Below, piece by piece: positions 8,800 to 18,777 of a stretch of DNA of 64,000 nucleotides. Every line of letters begins with the position of its first letter. The stretch's first letter is position 1. Source of the DNA: Streptococcus cristatus (lineage in GTDB: Bacteria > Bacillota > Bacilli > Lactobacillales > Streptococcaceae); NCBI RefSeq assembly GCF_008369405.1, contig NZ_VSJJ01000005.1, forward strand, positions 1 through 64,000, in the 5' to 3' direction. Made by a program: the position numbers and the translations under genes. The notes beneath the pieces were generated by a model. The model searched no databases. It saw only the letters and a program-made list of their open reading frames with translations, and had not been told where the DNA came from.

Positions 8800-8845
8800 A
8801 ATCACTTCAAATGCTGTTTAAGCAAAACAAACATTTAAAGCGATT
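8800..8845 (-). terminator. Terminator after the EEP-family gene
   Basis: Arms of 14 bases (8800-8813 and 8832-8845) pair with two wobbles and are followed by a T-rich stretch on the minus strand. It separates the ptsG-EEP transcript from liaFSR. Confidence 0.75.
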
Positions 8846-8875
8846 CTTAAGTTTATTTCTATTGTTCAGATAAGC

Positions 8876-9691
8876 TTAGAAATGAACTTGAGCTTCCAAG
8901 CCAAAATGGTCACTAACTACTGGACCACTTTGCCCATCAAAAACAACAGCAGATCTTTCAATATTGAAATCTTTACTTGTGAAGATATAGTCAATTTTTA
9001 GAGCATCTTTGTTTCCTGCCCAGCCAGCGATATCGCCTTCAACCGTCGCTGTACCAATTGTTTGGTCAGCCACCTTATGGCTGTCCTGGAGAGCAAGTGG
9101 ACTTTGGATAATGTGCTGATAACCTTCATAATCGACAGGATTGTTAAAATCTCCCATGAGAACCAGCGGAGTCTCAACTTGCAAGAGCTCAGATTCAAAC
9201 TTAGCCCACTCTCCTTGGAAACCTTTATCCCACCAAGATAGGTGACAAGAAGCAACTGTGATGAGCTGACCATCGAGCTCTGTTTCTGCCAGCAAGACTT
9301 TACGCGTATGATAGTCACTTGGATCATTGACATCAGATACCAAGAGCTCTCTTGCCTTCAGGGGCTTTCTGGACAGAATTGCAACCCCTTCATTATAAAT
9401 ATCAAATCCAATATGGTTATAAGCCCAAGACCAGTAATAGTCCAGACCTGCCTCAGCTAGCTTTTCAACCAGACGTAGGGCATAGTGGTCCTGGTGAATC
9501 GGAATGGCGCCATCTACCGCATAATAAAATGGAGCCTGAACAACCTGTTCAGACTCCACTAATTGATTGACTTCCTGCAGGCAAATGACGTCATATTTTT
9601 CTTGAAGAATCCGCTCAGCTAGCTGATTTAGCTTGCTTTCTTGCTCTTCTTCCATCCAACTATGAGTATTTAAAGTCAGGAATTTTGCCAT
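8876..9691 (-). CDS. Endonuclease/exonuclease/phosphatase (EEP) family hydrolase
   Basis: This 271-residue cytosolic protein has the metal-dependent EEP fold: LTLNTHSW at the start, the QEVNQ glutamate, the MGDFNNPVD motif and the C-terminal VSDHFGLEAQ histidine. The superfamily includes DNases, sphingomyelinases and inositol phosphatases, and the sequence alone does not fix the substrate. It begins 17 bases after the ptsG stop codon and is probably co-transcribed with it, which hints at a role in carbohydrate metabolism rather than nucleic-acid processing; that is inference. Confidence 0.85.
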   Translation of the reverse strand: MAKFLTLNTHSWMEEEQESKLNQLAERILQEKYDVICLQEVNQLVESEQVVQAPFYYAVDGAIPIHQDHYALRLVEKLAEAGLDYYWSWAYNHIGFDIYNEGVAILSRKPLKARELLVSDVNDPSDYHTRKVLLAETELDGQLITVASCHLSWWDKGFQGEWAKFESELLQVETPLVLMGDFNNPVDYEGYQHIIQSPLALQDSHKVADQTIGTATVEGDIAGWAGNKDALKIDYIFTSKDFNIERSAVVFDGQSGPVVSDHFGLEAQVHF

Positions 9692-9708
9692 GATTTCTCT
9701 TTTCTATC

Positions 9709-11898
9709 TTACAATTCTACTTTAGCCACAACTGTCTTAGGAGCGACTTTACCGAATTTCTCAACTGCTACTGATTTGATAGCTGGAGCATTTGTGAAGA
9801 CAACAACAGTTGCTGTTTCACGACCTGCTTCTTTAATAGCTGCCAAATCTGCTGTTACCAAAAGATCACCTGCAGCGACTGTTTGTCCTTCTGCTACATG
9901 TACTTCAAATGGTTTGCCTTCAAGGCTAACAGTATCAAGACCGATATGAACAAGCACTTCAAGACCAGCTTCAGTCAAGAGACCAAGAGCATGTTTTGTA
10001 GGGAAGACGCTTGTCACTTTACCAGCTACTGGAGAATAGATTTTGCCATTTGCTGGTTCAACTGCAAATCCGTCACCCATCATTTTTTGTGAGAAAACTG
10101 GATCTTTCACATCTTCCAACTTAATAACTTCACCTTCAGCAACTGTTTCAATTGCTTCTGTTACGCCTTTGTAGCTAACTGCTGCAGCTGCAGACTCAGC
10201 TTTTTGACTTGGCAAAGTTTCAGGGATCACTTCTCCTGAATCCAACAAGTCTTGAATATCAGATTTAAGAACGTCAGCTTTTGGTCCGTAGATTGCTTGA
10301 ACGCCTTGACCTTTCATAACCAAGCCCATAGCGCCTTCAGCTTTCCATTCTTCTTCAGAACCAACTTTTGTTGCGTCCTTAACAGTCACACGGAGACGAG
10401 TCATACATGCATCAACATCAACGATATTAGCACGGCCACCTAGCAAGTTAATGACATTCACTGCTTGAGAAGAAGCAGCTACTTTTGCACCACCTTGTTC
10501 TGATGAAGCAGCTTCTGAACCTTCAGCTGTTTCATAGTTACCGTTACGTCCTGGAGTTGCATAATTGAATTTTTGAATCATGAAGTTCGCAATGAAGTAC
10601 ATGATTACTGCAAAGAGAACTGTTACCCAGATAAAGTTAATGATATCCATACCCAAACCAGCATTGATAGCCATTGGAGTACGAGTCAAGAATTCGATAG
10701 ACCCGAATGAGTGCACACGAAGGTTAACAATGTCCGCCATAGCAAAGGCAGCACCTTGTACAAATGAGTAAATCAAGTAAAGTGGAGTTGCCACGAACAT
10801 GAACATGTATTCGATTGGTTCAGTAACCCCTGTCAAGAAGGTTGCCAAAGCAGTCGCAATCATCATACCTTTGTATTGATGTTTCTTGTCAGCATCAACA
10901 TTGCGGTAAATAGCTGCGGCAACACCCATAAGGATACCAAATGAACCGATCATTTGTCCAACTTTGAAACGAGCTGGGTGAACTGTATCAAGCAAGTTTT
11001 GGTAAGCAGTAGGATCAGCTGTCTTAGTACCAACCAAGTCATTTACCCAAGCCAACCAGAGTGGATCTTGACCAAATACTTGAGTACCTTTAGCAGCACC
11101 AGTCAATACTTCATAAGTACCACCAAGTTGTGTGTAGTTCATTGGGATCGTCAACATGTGGTGCAAACCGAATGGAAGCAAGAGACGTTCCAAAGTACCG
11201 TACAAGAACGGTGCCAAGATTGGAGCAGTATCTTGTGAGTTAGCAATCCAAATACCAAAGTTGTTGATACCTGTTTGAACAACTGGCCATACAAATGACA
11301 AAACAATTGCTACGATTACTGAACGCAAGATAACAACGAACGGTACAAAACGCTTACCATTGAAGAATGACAAAGCATCTGGCAATTTACGGAAGTTGTA
11401 GTATTTGTTATAAGCTGTTGCTCCGACAAAACCAGCGATAATTCCGACGAAAACCCCCATATTCAAAGCAGGAGACTCAAGGACACTGATAAAGTAATCA
11501 GAAACCTTGATGCTTCCTCCTAAGAGAGTGCTAACCACTGCTTTAGAATCTTTCAGCATATCGCTTGATACACCGAACATAACCCCAGTGATACGGTTAA
11601 TCAAAATGAAGGATAAACCTGCCGCAAAGGCACCACCAGCACGTTCTTTCGCCCAGCTACCTCCAATAGCGAGAGCAAAGAGGATATGCAGGTTTCCGAT
11701 AATCCCCCAACCAATTTGTTCTAAAACGCCACCAGTAGTCACTAGAAAACCTAGTTCAGGGTTGATCATCGGAATTGACTTACCAATACTGATCATCAAA
11801 CCTGCTGCGGGCATAACCGCAATAACCACCATCAAAGCTTTACCGAATTTTTGCCAAAATTCAAAGCTAAAAATGTTTTTGAATGAATCTTTCATCAT
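9709..11898 (-). CDS. ptsG: PTS glucose-type transporter, EIICBA
   Basis: The 729-residue protein imports and phosphorylates glucose or a related hexose. Domains run EIIC (about 1-435, many membrane segments), EIIB (about 470-550, phosphocysteine C498 in VDACMTRLRVT) and EIIA (about 600-729, phosphohistidine H651 in VHIGLDT). The ATG at 11898 is chosen because AAGGAGG sits five bases upstream; an upstream in-frame start at 11928 has none. Substrate is assigned by the glucose/maltose-family architecture, so maltose or glucosamine cannot be ruled out. A strong promoter and two LacI-type operators precede it. Confidence 0.9.
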   Translation of the reverse strand: MMKDSFKNIFSFEFWQKFGKALMVVIAVMPAAGLMISIGKSIPMINPELGFLVTTGGVLEQIGWGIIGNLHILFALAIGGSWAKERAGGAFAAGLSFILINRITGVMFGVSSDMLKDSKAVVSTLLGGSIKVSDYFISVLESPALNMGVFVGIIAGFVGATAYNKYYNFRKLPDALSFFNGKRFVPFVVILRSVIVAIVLSFVWPVVQTGINNFGIWIANSQDTAPILAPFLYGTLERLLLPFGLHHMLTIPMNYTQLGGTYEVLTGAAKGTQVFGQDPLWLAWVNDLVGTKTADPTAYQNLLDTVHPARFKVGQMIGSFGILMGVAAAIYRNVDADKKHQYKGMMIATALATFLTGVTEPIEYMFMFVATPLYLIYSFVQGAAFAMADIVNLRVHSFGSIEFLTRTPMAINAGLGMDIINFIWVTVLFAVIMYFIANFMIQKFNYATPGRNGNYETAEGSEAASSEQGGAKVAASSQAVNVINLLGGRANIVDVDACMTRLRVTVKDATKVGSEEEWKAEGAMGLVMKGQGVQAIYGPKADVLKSDIQDLLDSGEVIPETLPSQKAESAAAAVSYKGVTEAIETVAEGEVIKLEDVKDPVFSQKMMGDGFAVEPANGKIYSPVAGKVTSVFPTKHALGLLTEAGLEVLVHIGLDTVSLEGKPFEVHVAEGQTVAAGDLLVTADLAAIKEAGRETATVVVFTNAPAIKSVAVEKFGKVAPKTVVAKVEL

Positions 11899-11936
11899 CC
11901 AGACCTCCTTATATTTTACACAAACCACCCCTTGAT

Positions 11937-11948
11937 GAAATCGTTTGC
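11937..11948. promoter_or_regulatory. LacI/CcpA-type operator at the ptsG start region
   Basis: The minus strand reads GCAAACGATTTC, an imperfect LacI-family half-palindrome just downstream of the expected transcription start of ptsG, where a bound repressor would block transcription. Confidence 0.55.
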
Positions 11949-11961
11949 ATTGTATAGTATT

Positions 11962-11989
11962 ATTATACCACTATTTTTTATTTTGTAAA
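11962..11989 (-). promoter_or_regulatory. ptsG promoter
   Basis: Minus-strand -35 TTTACA (11984-11989), 16-bp spacer, -10 TATAAT (11962-11967). Confidence 0.75.
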
Positions 11990-12066
11990 GGCTTTTATAG
12001 AAAATATTTTTGCATTTTTCCTATATTTTGTAGAATAATAGCTAGAAAAGAGTGATTTTTCTATGT

Positions 12067-12078
12067 GCAATCGATTGC
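12067..12078. promoter_or_regulatory. Perfect LacI-type operator upstream of ptsG
   Basis: GCAATCGATTGC is a perfect 12-bp palindrome with the central CG of LacI/GalR-family operators. It lies about 80 bp upstream of the -35 box and 130 bp from the downstream operator. Confidence 0.6.
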
Positions 12079-12116
12079 GCTATCTTTCCGTAAATTTCTT
12101 GAAAAAACAATAAAAA

Positions 12117-12153
12117 AAGCCGAGAAACATTCAATTCCATGTTTCTACAGCTT
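12117..12153 (-). terminator. Terminator of the ami operon
   Basis: On the minus strand AAGC…AGAAACAT pairs with ATGTTTCT…GCTT and is followed by seven T residues, just after amiF. Confidence 0.8.
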
Positions 12154-12158
12154 CTTTT

Positions 12159-13085
12159 TTATTTATATTCTTTTTTATAACGGTCCGCTTCTGCCTTATT
12201 AGCCCAGACATAGTGGCCTGGACGAATCTCAACCATACTAGGTTGATCCACTGAGTAGTCATGCTGCTCCGGATCGTAAACCTTTAAGACCTTTTTGCGT
12301 TCCAGAATTGGGTCTGGAATCGGCACAGCAGACAATAGCGACTGCGTATAAGGGTGGATCGGGTTGTTAAACAACTCTTCTGTCTCTGCAACCTCGACGA
12401 TAACCCCTTTATAGATAACAGCGATTCGATCTGAAATAAAACGAACTACCGATAGGTCATGGGCGATAAAGAGATAGGTCAAGCCAAGTTCCTTTTGGAA
12501 TTTTTTCAAAAGGTTCAAGACTTGCGCACGGACTGAAACATCCAAGGCAGAGATTGGCTCATCCGCAATGACGAAATCTGGCTCCATGACTAAGGCACGA
12601 GCAATCCCAATCCGCTGGCGTTGACCACCAGAAAATTCGTGAGGATAGCGTGTCAAATGTTCAGCCAAAAGACCAACTTCACGAATGATATTCTTAACTT
12701 TTTCTTGACGATCTTCTTCATTTTCAAAAAGATGATAGTTATAAAGACCTTCTGAAATGATATAGTCAACCGTAGCACGCTCATTCAAGCTGGCTGCTGG
12801 GTCTTGGAAAATCATCTGAATCTTGCGAATCAATTCAGCCTCATCAGCTTTAGATTGCTTCCCGTTGATTTTTTTGCCTTCGTATAAGATGTCACCTGCA
12901 CTGGTATCATTCAAGCCGATGATAGCACGGCCGATGGTTGTTTTACCAGAACCAGACTCACCTACAAGGGAAAAAGTTTCTCCTTTATTGATAAAGAAAT
13001 TCGCATTTTTTACAGCTACAAACTTCTTACTTCCTTCGCCGAAGGAAATTTCTAAATCTTTAATTTCAACTAATTTTTCAGTCAT
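12159..13085 (-). CDS. amiF: Oligopeptide ABC transporter ATP-binding protein AmiF
   Basis: This 308-residue ATPase is the second nucleotide-binding subunit of the Ami/Opp importer. Walker [10 protein letters not shown], signature [15 protein letters not shown], Walker [14 protein letters not shown] and the H-loop histidine are present, and the C-terminal oligopeptide/dipeptide domain with [16 protein letters not shown] is typical. It starts ten bases after amiE and is the last gene of the operon. The importer supplies peptides for nutrition and brings in signalling peptides for Rgg-type regulators. Confidence 0.95.
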   Translation of the reverse strand: MTEKLVEIKDLEISFGEGSKKFVAVKNANFFINKGETFSLVGESGSGKTTIGRAIIGLNDTSAGDILYEGKKINGKQSKADEAELIRKIQMIFQDPAASLNERATVDYIISEGLYNYHLFENEEDRQEKVKNIIREVGLLAEHLTRYPHEFSGGQRQRIGIARALVMEPDFVIADEPISALDVSVRAQVLNLLKKFQKELGLTYLFIAHDLSVVRFISDRIAVIYKGVIVEVAETEELFNNPIHPYTQSLLSAVPIPDPILERKKVLKVYDPEQHDYSVDQPSMVEIRPGHYVWANKAEADRYKKEYK

Positions 13086-13095
13086 TTCCTTCCTC

Positions 13096-14163
13096 CTAAG
13101 CTTCTAAGTGATTGAAGCCCATTTTTGAACGAATTTTATCATGAAGGTTTTCGATAATGGCTGGTTTCTCAACCTTTGGCGCATCTTCGTGCAAGAGCCA
13201 AGTCTTAGCCCAGTGCGTATCGGAAACCTGAAAGGCAGGAGCTTTTTCTTCGAAATCAATGGCCATTGCATAATCAGAACGAAGTGCAAAAGCATCCCCT
13301 TTAATGCTAGTGTACAGTGAAGGTGGTGTACCTGGAATCGAGTAAAGTTCACCATTTGCCTCAGCTAACTGTGGCAAGCTAGACAGCAAACTCCATGTAT
13401 ATGGATGTTTTGGATCGTAGAAGACCTCCTCAACTGTTCCATATTCAACGATCTCGCCAGCATACATAACCGCCACTTTATCAGCAATACTTGCCACAAC
13501 ACCAAGGTCATGGGTGATAAAGACAGTCGTGAAATGGTATTCTGCCTGCAATGATTTGAGCAAGTCAATAATCTGCGCCTGAATCGTCACATCAAGGGCC
13601 GTTGTAGGCTCATCACAGATCAGAATATCTGGACGGCAAGCCAAGGCAATCGCGATAACAATCCGTTGACGCATCCCGCCTGAATATTGAAATGGATATT
13701 CTTCAAAACGCTTCTCAGCGTCAGGAATTCCGACTTTGGTCATGTAGTCGATTGCCATTTCTTTGGCTTCTTTGCTTGTTTTTCCTTGGTGTTTTATGAT
13801 AACTTCGGTAATTTGACTTCCGATGGTATTAATCGGATCCAGACTAGTCATCGGATCTTGGAAAATAGTCGCAATTTTAGCACCACGAATGGGTTCCCAG
13901 TCCTTGTTGCTCTTTAGAGCAGTCAAATCAGTTCCTCGGTAATCAATCGTTCCTTGAGCTACACGGCCATTTTCTTCCAACATTCCAGTAAAGGTTTTTG
14001 TCAAAACAGATTTACCAGAGCCAGATTCTCCAACCAAAGCTAGAACTTCGCCCTCAACTAAATCAAGGGAAACACCGCGAATGGCGGTCAATACTCTGTC
14101 ACGAACGTCAAATTCCACGACAATATCGCGAGCAGTCAATATTACATTTTTATTTTTTGTCAT
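13096..14163 (-). CDS. amiE: Oligopeptide ABC transporter ATP-binding protein AmiE
   Basis: The 355-residue ATPase pairs with AmiF. Walker A is GESGSGKSV, the signature [15 protein letters not shown] and Walker [14 protein letters not shown]; the C-terminal [14 protein letters not shown] segment is the Opp-type extension. It lies eight bases downstream of amiD, in the fixed order A-C-D-E-F. Key catalytic residues are intact. Confidence 0.95.
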   Translation of the reverse strand: MTKNKNVILTARDIVVEFDVRDRVLTAIRGVSLDLVEGEVLALVGESGSGKSVLTKTFTGMLEENGRVAQGTIDYRGTDLTALKSNKDWEPIRGAKIATIFQDPMTSLDPINTIGSQITEVIIKHQGKTSKEAKEMAIDYMTKVGIPDAEKRFEEYPFQYSGGMRQRIVIAIALACRPDILICDEPTTALDVTIQAQIIDLLKSLQAEYHFTTVFITHDLGVVASIADKVAVMYAGEIVEYGTVEEVFYDPKHPYTWSLLSSLPQLAEANGELYSIPGTPPSLYTSIKGDAFALRSDYAMAIDFEEKAPAFQVSDTHWAKTWLLHEDAPKVEKPAIIENLHDKIRSKMGFNHLEA

Positions 14164-14171
14164 ATCTACTC

Positions 14172-15098
14172 CTATCTATGTGTCCGTGGATCACTTGCAT
14201 CGGCTAAGTTTTGACCAACTACGAAGAAGGACAGGGATACCAAAATTAAGGTTGTCAATGGAATCCAGAAAAGGTAAGCGTTGGTGGTTACGTTTTGTGA
14301 ATAGTCAGAAATCAAGCGTCCCAAACTTGGTACTGTTACAGGAAGGCCAAGCCCAAAGAAGGACAGGAAGGCCTCGTAAGAGATAAAGCTTGGAAGCATT
14401 TGAGAAGTCGTGGTCACGATAACAGACACCAACTGTGGCATGATATTCTTGGTAACAATTTTAAGAGTTGGTGTTCCCAAAGTACGAGAAGCCAAATTAT
14501 ACTCCAAATCACGGTAACGCATAATCTGAATACGAATTGTATAAGCAATCCCTACCCATCCAGTGATGGTCATGGCAAAGATCAAGTTCCAGAAACCTGC
14601 ACCGATAGAGTAGGTCAAGACAATGACAATCAAGAGGGATGGAATATTTGAAATGATATTATAGACTTCCATCATGACACGATCAACTGCTTTGGAAATT
14701 CCCCAGATAGCACCGACAATAATTCCGATAATCAAGTTAATGACTGTTGCAATAATGGAAATCAGGATAGAATTCCGCGCACCAAACCACACACCGTCAA
14801 ACAAAGATTTACCATTGCTATCTGTACCAAACCAGTGCTCAGCATTGGGTTTGATATAACGCATGCTAAAGTCATTTACCTTGCTGACATCATTGAAATC
14901 GAATTTCGAGAACATGGGATAAATGAAACTCATCAACACAATGGCAATTAGAATCCCTAACATGATCGTCGTTGATTTCTTTTTCAAGAATTGACGCATA
15001 ACGGAGCGCCAGTATGAATAGGCTGGAGCATCAATCGTTTCAGAGGCAAAATCGTCACGTTTGACAAATTGGAATTTACTTTTATCAATTGTAGCCAT
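14172..15098 (-). CDS. amiD: Oligopeptide ABC transporter permease AmiD
   Basis: This 308-residue inner-membrane permease has an N-terminal cytosolic stretch, a first membrane span near residue 45 and five more from about 105 to 300. The EAA loop that contacts the ATPases is around [20 protein letters not shown]. It ends with [14 protein letters not shown], typical of OppC-type subunits. Its ATG overlaps the amiC stop by one base, so the two permeases are translationally coupled. Confidence 0.94.
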   Translation of the reverse strand: MATIDKSKFQFVKRDDFASETIDAPAYSYWRSVMRQFLKKKSTTIMLGILIAIVLMSFIYPMFSKFDFNDVSKVNDFSMRYIKPNAEHWFGTDSNGKSLFDGVWFGARNSILISIIATVINLIIGIIVGAIWGISKAVDRVMMEVYNIISNIPSLLIVIVLTYSIGAGFWNLIFAMTITGWVGIAYTIRIQIMRYRDLEYNLASRTLGTPTLKIVTKNIMPQLVSVIVTTTSQMLPSFISYEAFLSFFGLGLPVTVPSLGRLISDYSQNVTTNAYLFWIPLTTLILVSLSFFVVGQNLADASDPRTHR

Positions 15099-16594
15099 TA
15101 TTTACCTCCTTTAGATGTTAATTTAATACGTGGATCAAGCATTGTCATCAAAACATCACCAATTAAGAGGGCAAAGATTGAAAGACAGGTGAAAATAAAC
15201 ACAAGGCCAACCACCATTGAATTGTTAGATGCCTTAACAGAGTCGATTAACATTTTACCCATACCAGGGAAGGCAAAGACTGTTTCTGTCAGAGTCGCAC
15301 CGGCAATAACACCAACGATAGACGCTGGAATACTAGATACCAATGGTACCATGGCATTTTTGAAAATATGTTTGTTAGAAATTTCTTTCTCAGAAAGACC
15401 TTTAGCACGGGCAAAGCGGACAAAGTCTTGAGATTGCAAGTCTATCATATAACGACGGATCCAGACAGCTGTCCATGGCGCGCTTAAAAGACCAAGGATA
15501 AGAGATGGCAGAACATAAGAACGCCAATCACTTGCTCCCAAAATTGGGAAGGAGTCTGGAAGACCTAAAGTAGAACCAGCCAGACGAACGATGTAGACAA
15601 GGGCAATCGTTGGTAGGGACATCATAAAGGTCAAGGCAGCTGTTGAAATACTATCAAACCAAGTATTTTTCAAACGAGCCATATATGAACCAAGCGGAAC
15701 CGCAATCAAATAAGAAAGAGCTACACCAATCAGACCGATAATAGCTGAACTGGTGATCATTGATGGATTTTGATAGTTGTTCTTAGTTGCAGTATAGGCA
15801 TCTCCCTTACCATACTTGGCAATATCCTGAGAGTCAGCCTTACTTGGTGTCTTGTAAGTCCGAGAGTAAATATTGACGGAAGAAGTTTTCTTACCAGTTG
15901 GGAATTGAACTTCTGATGATTTAGTCTGACCTTGCCCTTGCGAGATAACCTGAAGTACAGGTGTATTAGCATAAGTAGGGTAAGAGTTTCCTAGGTTCAA
16001 GCTAACAAAGTTTTGGTGAACAAATGGGAACTGACCATTGAAATACAGAAGGTATTTATGACGAGTACCAGATCCGACGACAGACCAACCAATTGCAGGG
16101 TCATTTTCGATTCGAATATAGCGCTCAAGATTTGGATTTTCCTCATCTTGAATCACATTTGGATGGTCAATCTGAATCAGATTTGTGTAAAACTCAAATA
16201 CACGCTCGTAAACTGGAACCTCACGAACAGCATAGAATTCCTTGCTTTCTTTGAATTGATACAATTTCCAACCTTTGCCAAGTTTCTCAATATAGGCTTC
16301 ATAGATCTTCTTGTTCTCTTCGGTCGGCTCGGTCGTTACAGATTTATTTTCTTTCTTGGCTTTTTCCTGCAACTCTTTTGTATCATAGTAGTCAACATAG
16401 CCCATTCGCTCATAGACTGTATTTTCATAGTTTGTCTTTTTATCTTCGGTTGTGGCTATTTTATTATAGTTTGGATCTTGTTTGAAAATCAATCTTCTCG
16501 GAACCATTGTATAAATAATGGTATAGGTCAAGGTCGTTACCAAGAAAATCGACACAAGTGAGCGTAAAATACGCATAAAAATGTATTTTTTCAT
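15098..16594 (-). CDS. amiC: Oligopeptide ABC transporter permease AmiC
   Basis: The 498-residue OppB-type permease is longer than the usual 310 residues because of a large extracytoplasmic insertion (about 35-275) between the first and second membrane spans, a known trait of streptococcal AmiC. The membrane core and EAA loop ([20 protein letters not shown]) are in the C-terminal 230 residues. It lies 65 bases after amiA across a hairpin that probably reduces read-through. Confidence 0.94.
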   Translation of the reverse strand: MKKYIFMRILRSLVSIFLVTTLTYTIIYTMVPRRLIFKQDPNYNKIATTEDKKTNYENTVYERMGYVDYYDTKELQEKAKKENKSVTTEPTEENKKIYEAYIEKLGKGWKLYQFKESKEFYAVREVPVYERVFEFYTNLIQIDHPNVIQDEENPNLERYIRIENDPAIGWSVVGSGTRHKYLLYFNGQFPFVHQNFVSLNLGNSYPTYANTPVLQVISQGQGQTKSSEVQFPTGKKTSSVNIYSRTYKTPSKADSQDIAKYGKGDAYTATKNNYQNPSMITSSAIIGLIGVALSYLIAVPLGSYMARLKNTWFDSISTAALTFMMSLPTIALVYIVRLAGSTLGLPDSFPILGASDWRSYVLPSLILGLLSAPWTAVWIRRYMIDLQSQDFVRFARAKGLSEKEISNKHIFKNAMVPLVSSIPASIVGVIAGATLTETVFAFPGMGKMLIDSVKASNNSMVVGLVFIFTCLSIFALLIGDVLMTMLDPRIKLTSKGGK

Positions 16595-16618
16595 TTATCG
16601 TTTCCTTTAAATTTCAAA

Positions 16619-16649
16619 AGAACTTTCTCTCGTTATTAGAGAAAGTTCT
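16619..16649 (-). terminator. Intra-operon hairpin between amiA and amiC
   Basis: Perfect 11-bp arms AGAACTTTCTC (16619-16629) and GAGAAAGTTCT (16639-16649), nine-base loop, followed on the minus strand by TTTTGAAATTT. It is probably a partial terminator or mRNA stabiliser keeping binding protein above permease. Confidence 0.75.
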
Positions 16650-16659
16650 AGTGAACGAT

Positions 16660-18636
16660 TTATTCTACATGACTTTCGAGATCTTTTTGTGCTTTCGCAT
16701 TTGACTCTTCTTTTTCTTTCAGCCATTTCTTACGAGCTGCTTCGTAGTCTTTCTTCGTTACTACTTCATTTTGAACTTTAAGACGTTTGAAGTAAGTAGA
16801 ACTTGTCTTATTACCAGTTTGGGCATAAGCGCCTGAGAATGGCTCGATACGTGAGATAAATGGTGCCGCTCCTTGGTTTGCCATCAATGGAACAATAATA
16901 GAGTTATCTGTTAACCAAGCTTGAGCCGCTGCATATTTTTCGTAGCGAGTAACAATATCTGAAGTTTCTTTACCCGCTTCATCTACCAAGCGATCATATT
17001 CATCTAAACCAACTTGCTTAGCTGCAGCATTATCTGCTCCTTCAAAGCCAAGGTAGGTTTTTGTCGTTTCAGCTGCTGAAGTTTTCAGAATGTCTGTGTA
17101 AGTTGATGGATCTTGATAGTCAGGACCCCAGCTAACGAGGATTGAGATATCCCAATCTTCAGCGGCAGCATTTGGTGCGTAGTAAGTAATATTGAAGAGG
17201 TCATCTTCTGACATTTGTTGGATATCTACCACCACATTTTCAGATCCCAAAGCCTTTTCAACAGATTGCTTAAGGGATTGAGCACGGTTGATCAATGGTT
17301 TCGATGTTTGAGAAACTGGAAGATCTAGATGGATTGGGAATTCAACTCCCTCTGCTTGCAAGGCAGCTTTTGCTTTTGCAAACTCTGTTTTTGCCTTCTC
17401 AGCATTATAGAGTCCGTCTTGACCGTCCTCAAGTTGAACACCTTTCCATTCGTCACCCAAGGCTGCAACTTTTTCTTCGACTAGATCACCAAAAGATTTA
17501 TCACCGGCTTGAACAAAAGTTGGCGGTACAAAAGTATTGCGAACAGCGTAAGGAGCACCTTCTTCACCATTGACCTGTGCTGAATAAGACTTACGGTCGA
17601 TAGCAAAGTTCAAAGCTTGACGGAAGTCTTTGTTAAGAATGGCTTTCTTAGTAGCAGACTTCTGAGCATCCGTTGTTTTACTTGTGTGATTGTAACCTTG
17701 GCGGTCAAGGTTGATACTCATCACATTTACAGTAGCAGCTGGTGCAGTAAAGTAGATGTTGTCCTTAAAGTCTTTTTCTACTCCAGCATAGTTTGAGCTG
17801 GTAGGGTAGAGACGAGCTACTGTGTAGGCGCCGTCTTTAAAGTTACGAGCAAGGGCATCTTGGTCTTGTCCATCAAAGTAAGACAACTTGATAGTATCGA
17901 CATGGACATTTTCCTTATCCCAGTAGTTTTCATTCTTTTGATACTCAACAGCAGACTTAGCAGTGATAGACTTCATCAAGAATGGTCCATTGTAAAGGAT
18001 AGAAGATGGGTCAGTAGATTGACCGAATTTGTCCCCTTGTTTCTTAAGGAAATCTGCGTTAACTGGCCAAAGAACTTGTGAAGTTGTTTTTGAATTCCAC
18101 TGTGGTTCAGGTTGGTTCAGAGTATATTGGAGAGTGTGGTCATCAACTGCTTTGACACCGACAGTAGAGAAGTCAGTTGTCTTACCAGTCACATAGTCAT
18201 CCAAGCCTTTTACAGATTGTTGAACAAGGTATAGGGCTTCAGATTTCTTGTCGGCAGCATGCTTGAGACCAGTCACAAAGTCCTGAGCTGTCACATCGCC
18301 ATATTCTTCACCTTCTGAAGTATACCATTTGGCATCTTTACGGATTTTATAGGTATAAGTCAAACCATCTTTAGAAACAGTCCAAGACTCTGCAATAGAC
18401 GGTACAAAATTACCATATTGGTCATTTTCCAACAAACCGTCCACACCGTTTGTCACGAGGTCAGCTGTTGAAGCTTTACCAGATGTCACATAGTCCAATG
18501 TTTCTGGATCAGCGACATAGACATAGTTATAAGCTTTAGATGCGCTGTTTCCTTTTGATGAACCAGAACAAGCAGCTAAAACGCCTACTGAAAGAAGGCT
18601 TACCCCAGCTAAAGCTAATACTTTGCTTTTTTTCAT
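16660..18636 (-). CDS. amiA: Oligopeptide-binding lipoprotein AmiA
   Basis: This 658-residue extracellular lipoprotein captures peptides for the AmiCDEF importer. A lipoprotein signal peptide ends at the lipobox LAAC with the lipidated C23, and the rest is the SBP_bac_5 fold, with the YNYVYVADPETLDY start and conserved YTYKIRKDAKW. Oral streptococci often carry several paralogues (AmiA/AliA/AliB, or HppA/G/H); its place at the head of amiCDEF argues for AmiA itself. It is the first gene of the operon. Confidence 0.94.
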   Translation of the reverse strand: MKKSKVLALAGVSLLSVGVLAACSGSSKGNSASKAYNYVYVADPETLDYVTSGKASTADLVTNGVDGLLENDQYGNFVPSIAESWTVSKDGLTYTYKIRKDAKWYTSEGEEYGDVTAQDFVTGLKHAADKKSEALYLVQQSVKGLDDYVTGKTTDFSTVGVKAVDDHTLQYTLNQPEPQWNSKTTSQVLWPVNADFLKKQGDKFGQSTDPSSILYNGPFLMKSITAKSAVEYQKNENYWDKENVHVDTIKLSYFDGQDQDALARNFKDGAYTVARLYPTSSNYAGVEKDFKDNIYFTAPAATVNVMSINLDRQGYNHTSKTTDAQKSATKKAILNKDFRQALNFAIDRKSYSAQVNGEEGAPYAVRNTFVPPTFVQAGDKSFGDLVEEKVAALGDEWKGVQLEDGQDGLYNAEKAKTEFAKAKAALQAEGVEFPIHLDLPVSQTSKPLINRAQSLKQSVEKALGSENVVVDIQQMSEDDLFNITYYAPNAAAEDWDISILVSWGPDYQDPSTYTDILKTSAAETTKTYLGFEGADNAAAKQVGLDEYDRLVDEAGKETSDIVTRYEKYAAAQAWLTDNSIIVPLMANQGAAPFISRIEPFSGAYAQTGNKTSSTYFKRLKVQNEVVTKKDYEAARKKWLKEKEESNAKAQKDLESHVE

Positions 18637-18673
18637 ACGAATTCTCCAATTTTGTTTTTTAGGTTTACTTAGG

Positions 18674-18702
18674 ATTATAGCACAAGAAAGGAAAAAAGTA
18701 AA
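18674..18702 (-). promoter_or_regulatory. amiA operon promoter
   Basis: Minus-strand -35 TTTACT (18697-18702), 17-bp spacer, extended -10 TGCTATAAT (TATAAT at 18674-18679). Confidence 0.8.
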
Positions 18703-18777
18703 CTAAATTTTCTGAATATTGCAGTAGTCAAGCAATTACTCTATCCAATCGCTTTTATTAATTTTTCTGATACTATC

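Noticed and set aside
16013..16561. 182-codon plus-strand frame opposite amiC
   Set aside because: It is a shadow of the AmiC extracytoplasmic region, with no ribosome site.
18634..18646. ATACGAATTC near the amiA start, similar to a competence box
   Set aside because: It overlaps the start codon and ribosome-site region of amiA, reads GAATTCGTATG on the coding strand and lacks the exact TACGAATA octamer; a consensus promoter is present further upstream.
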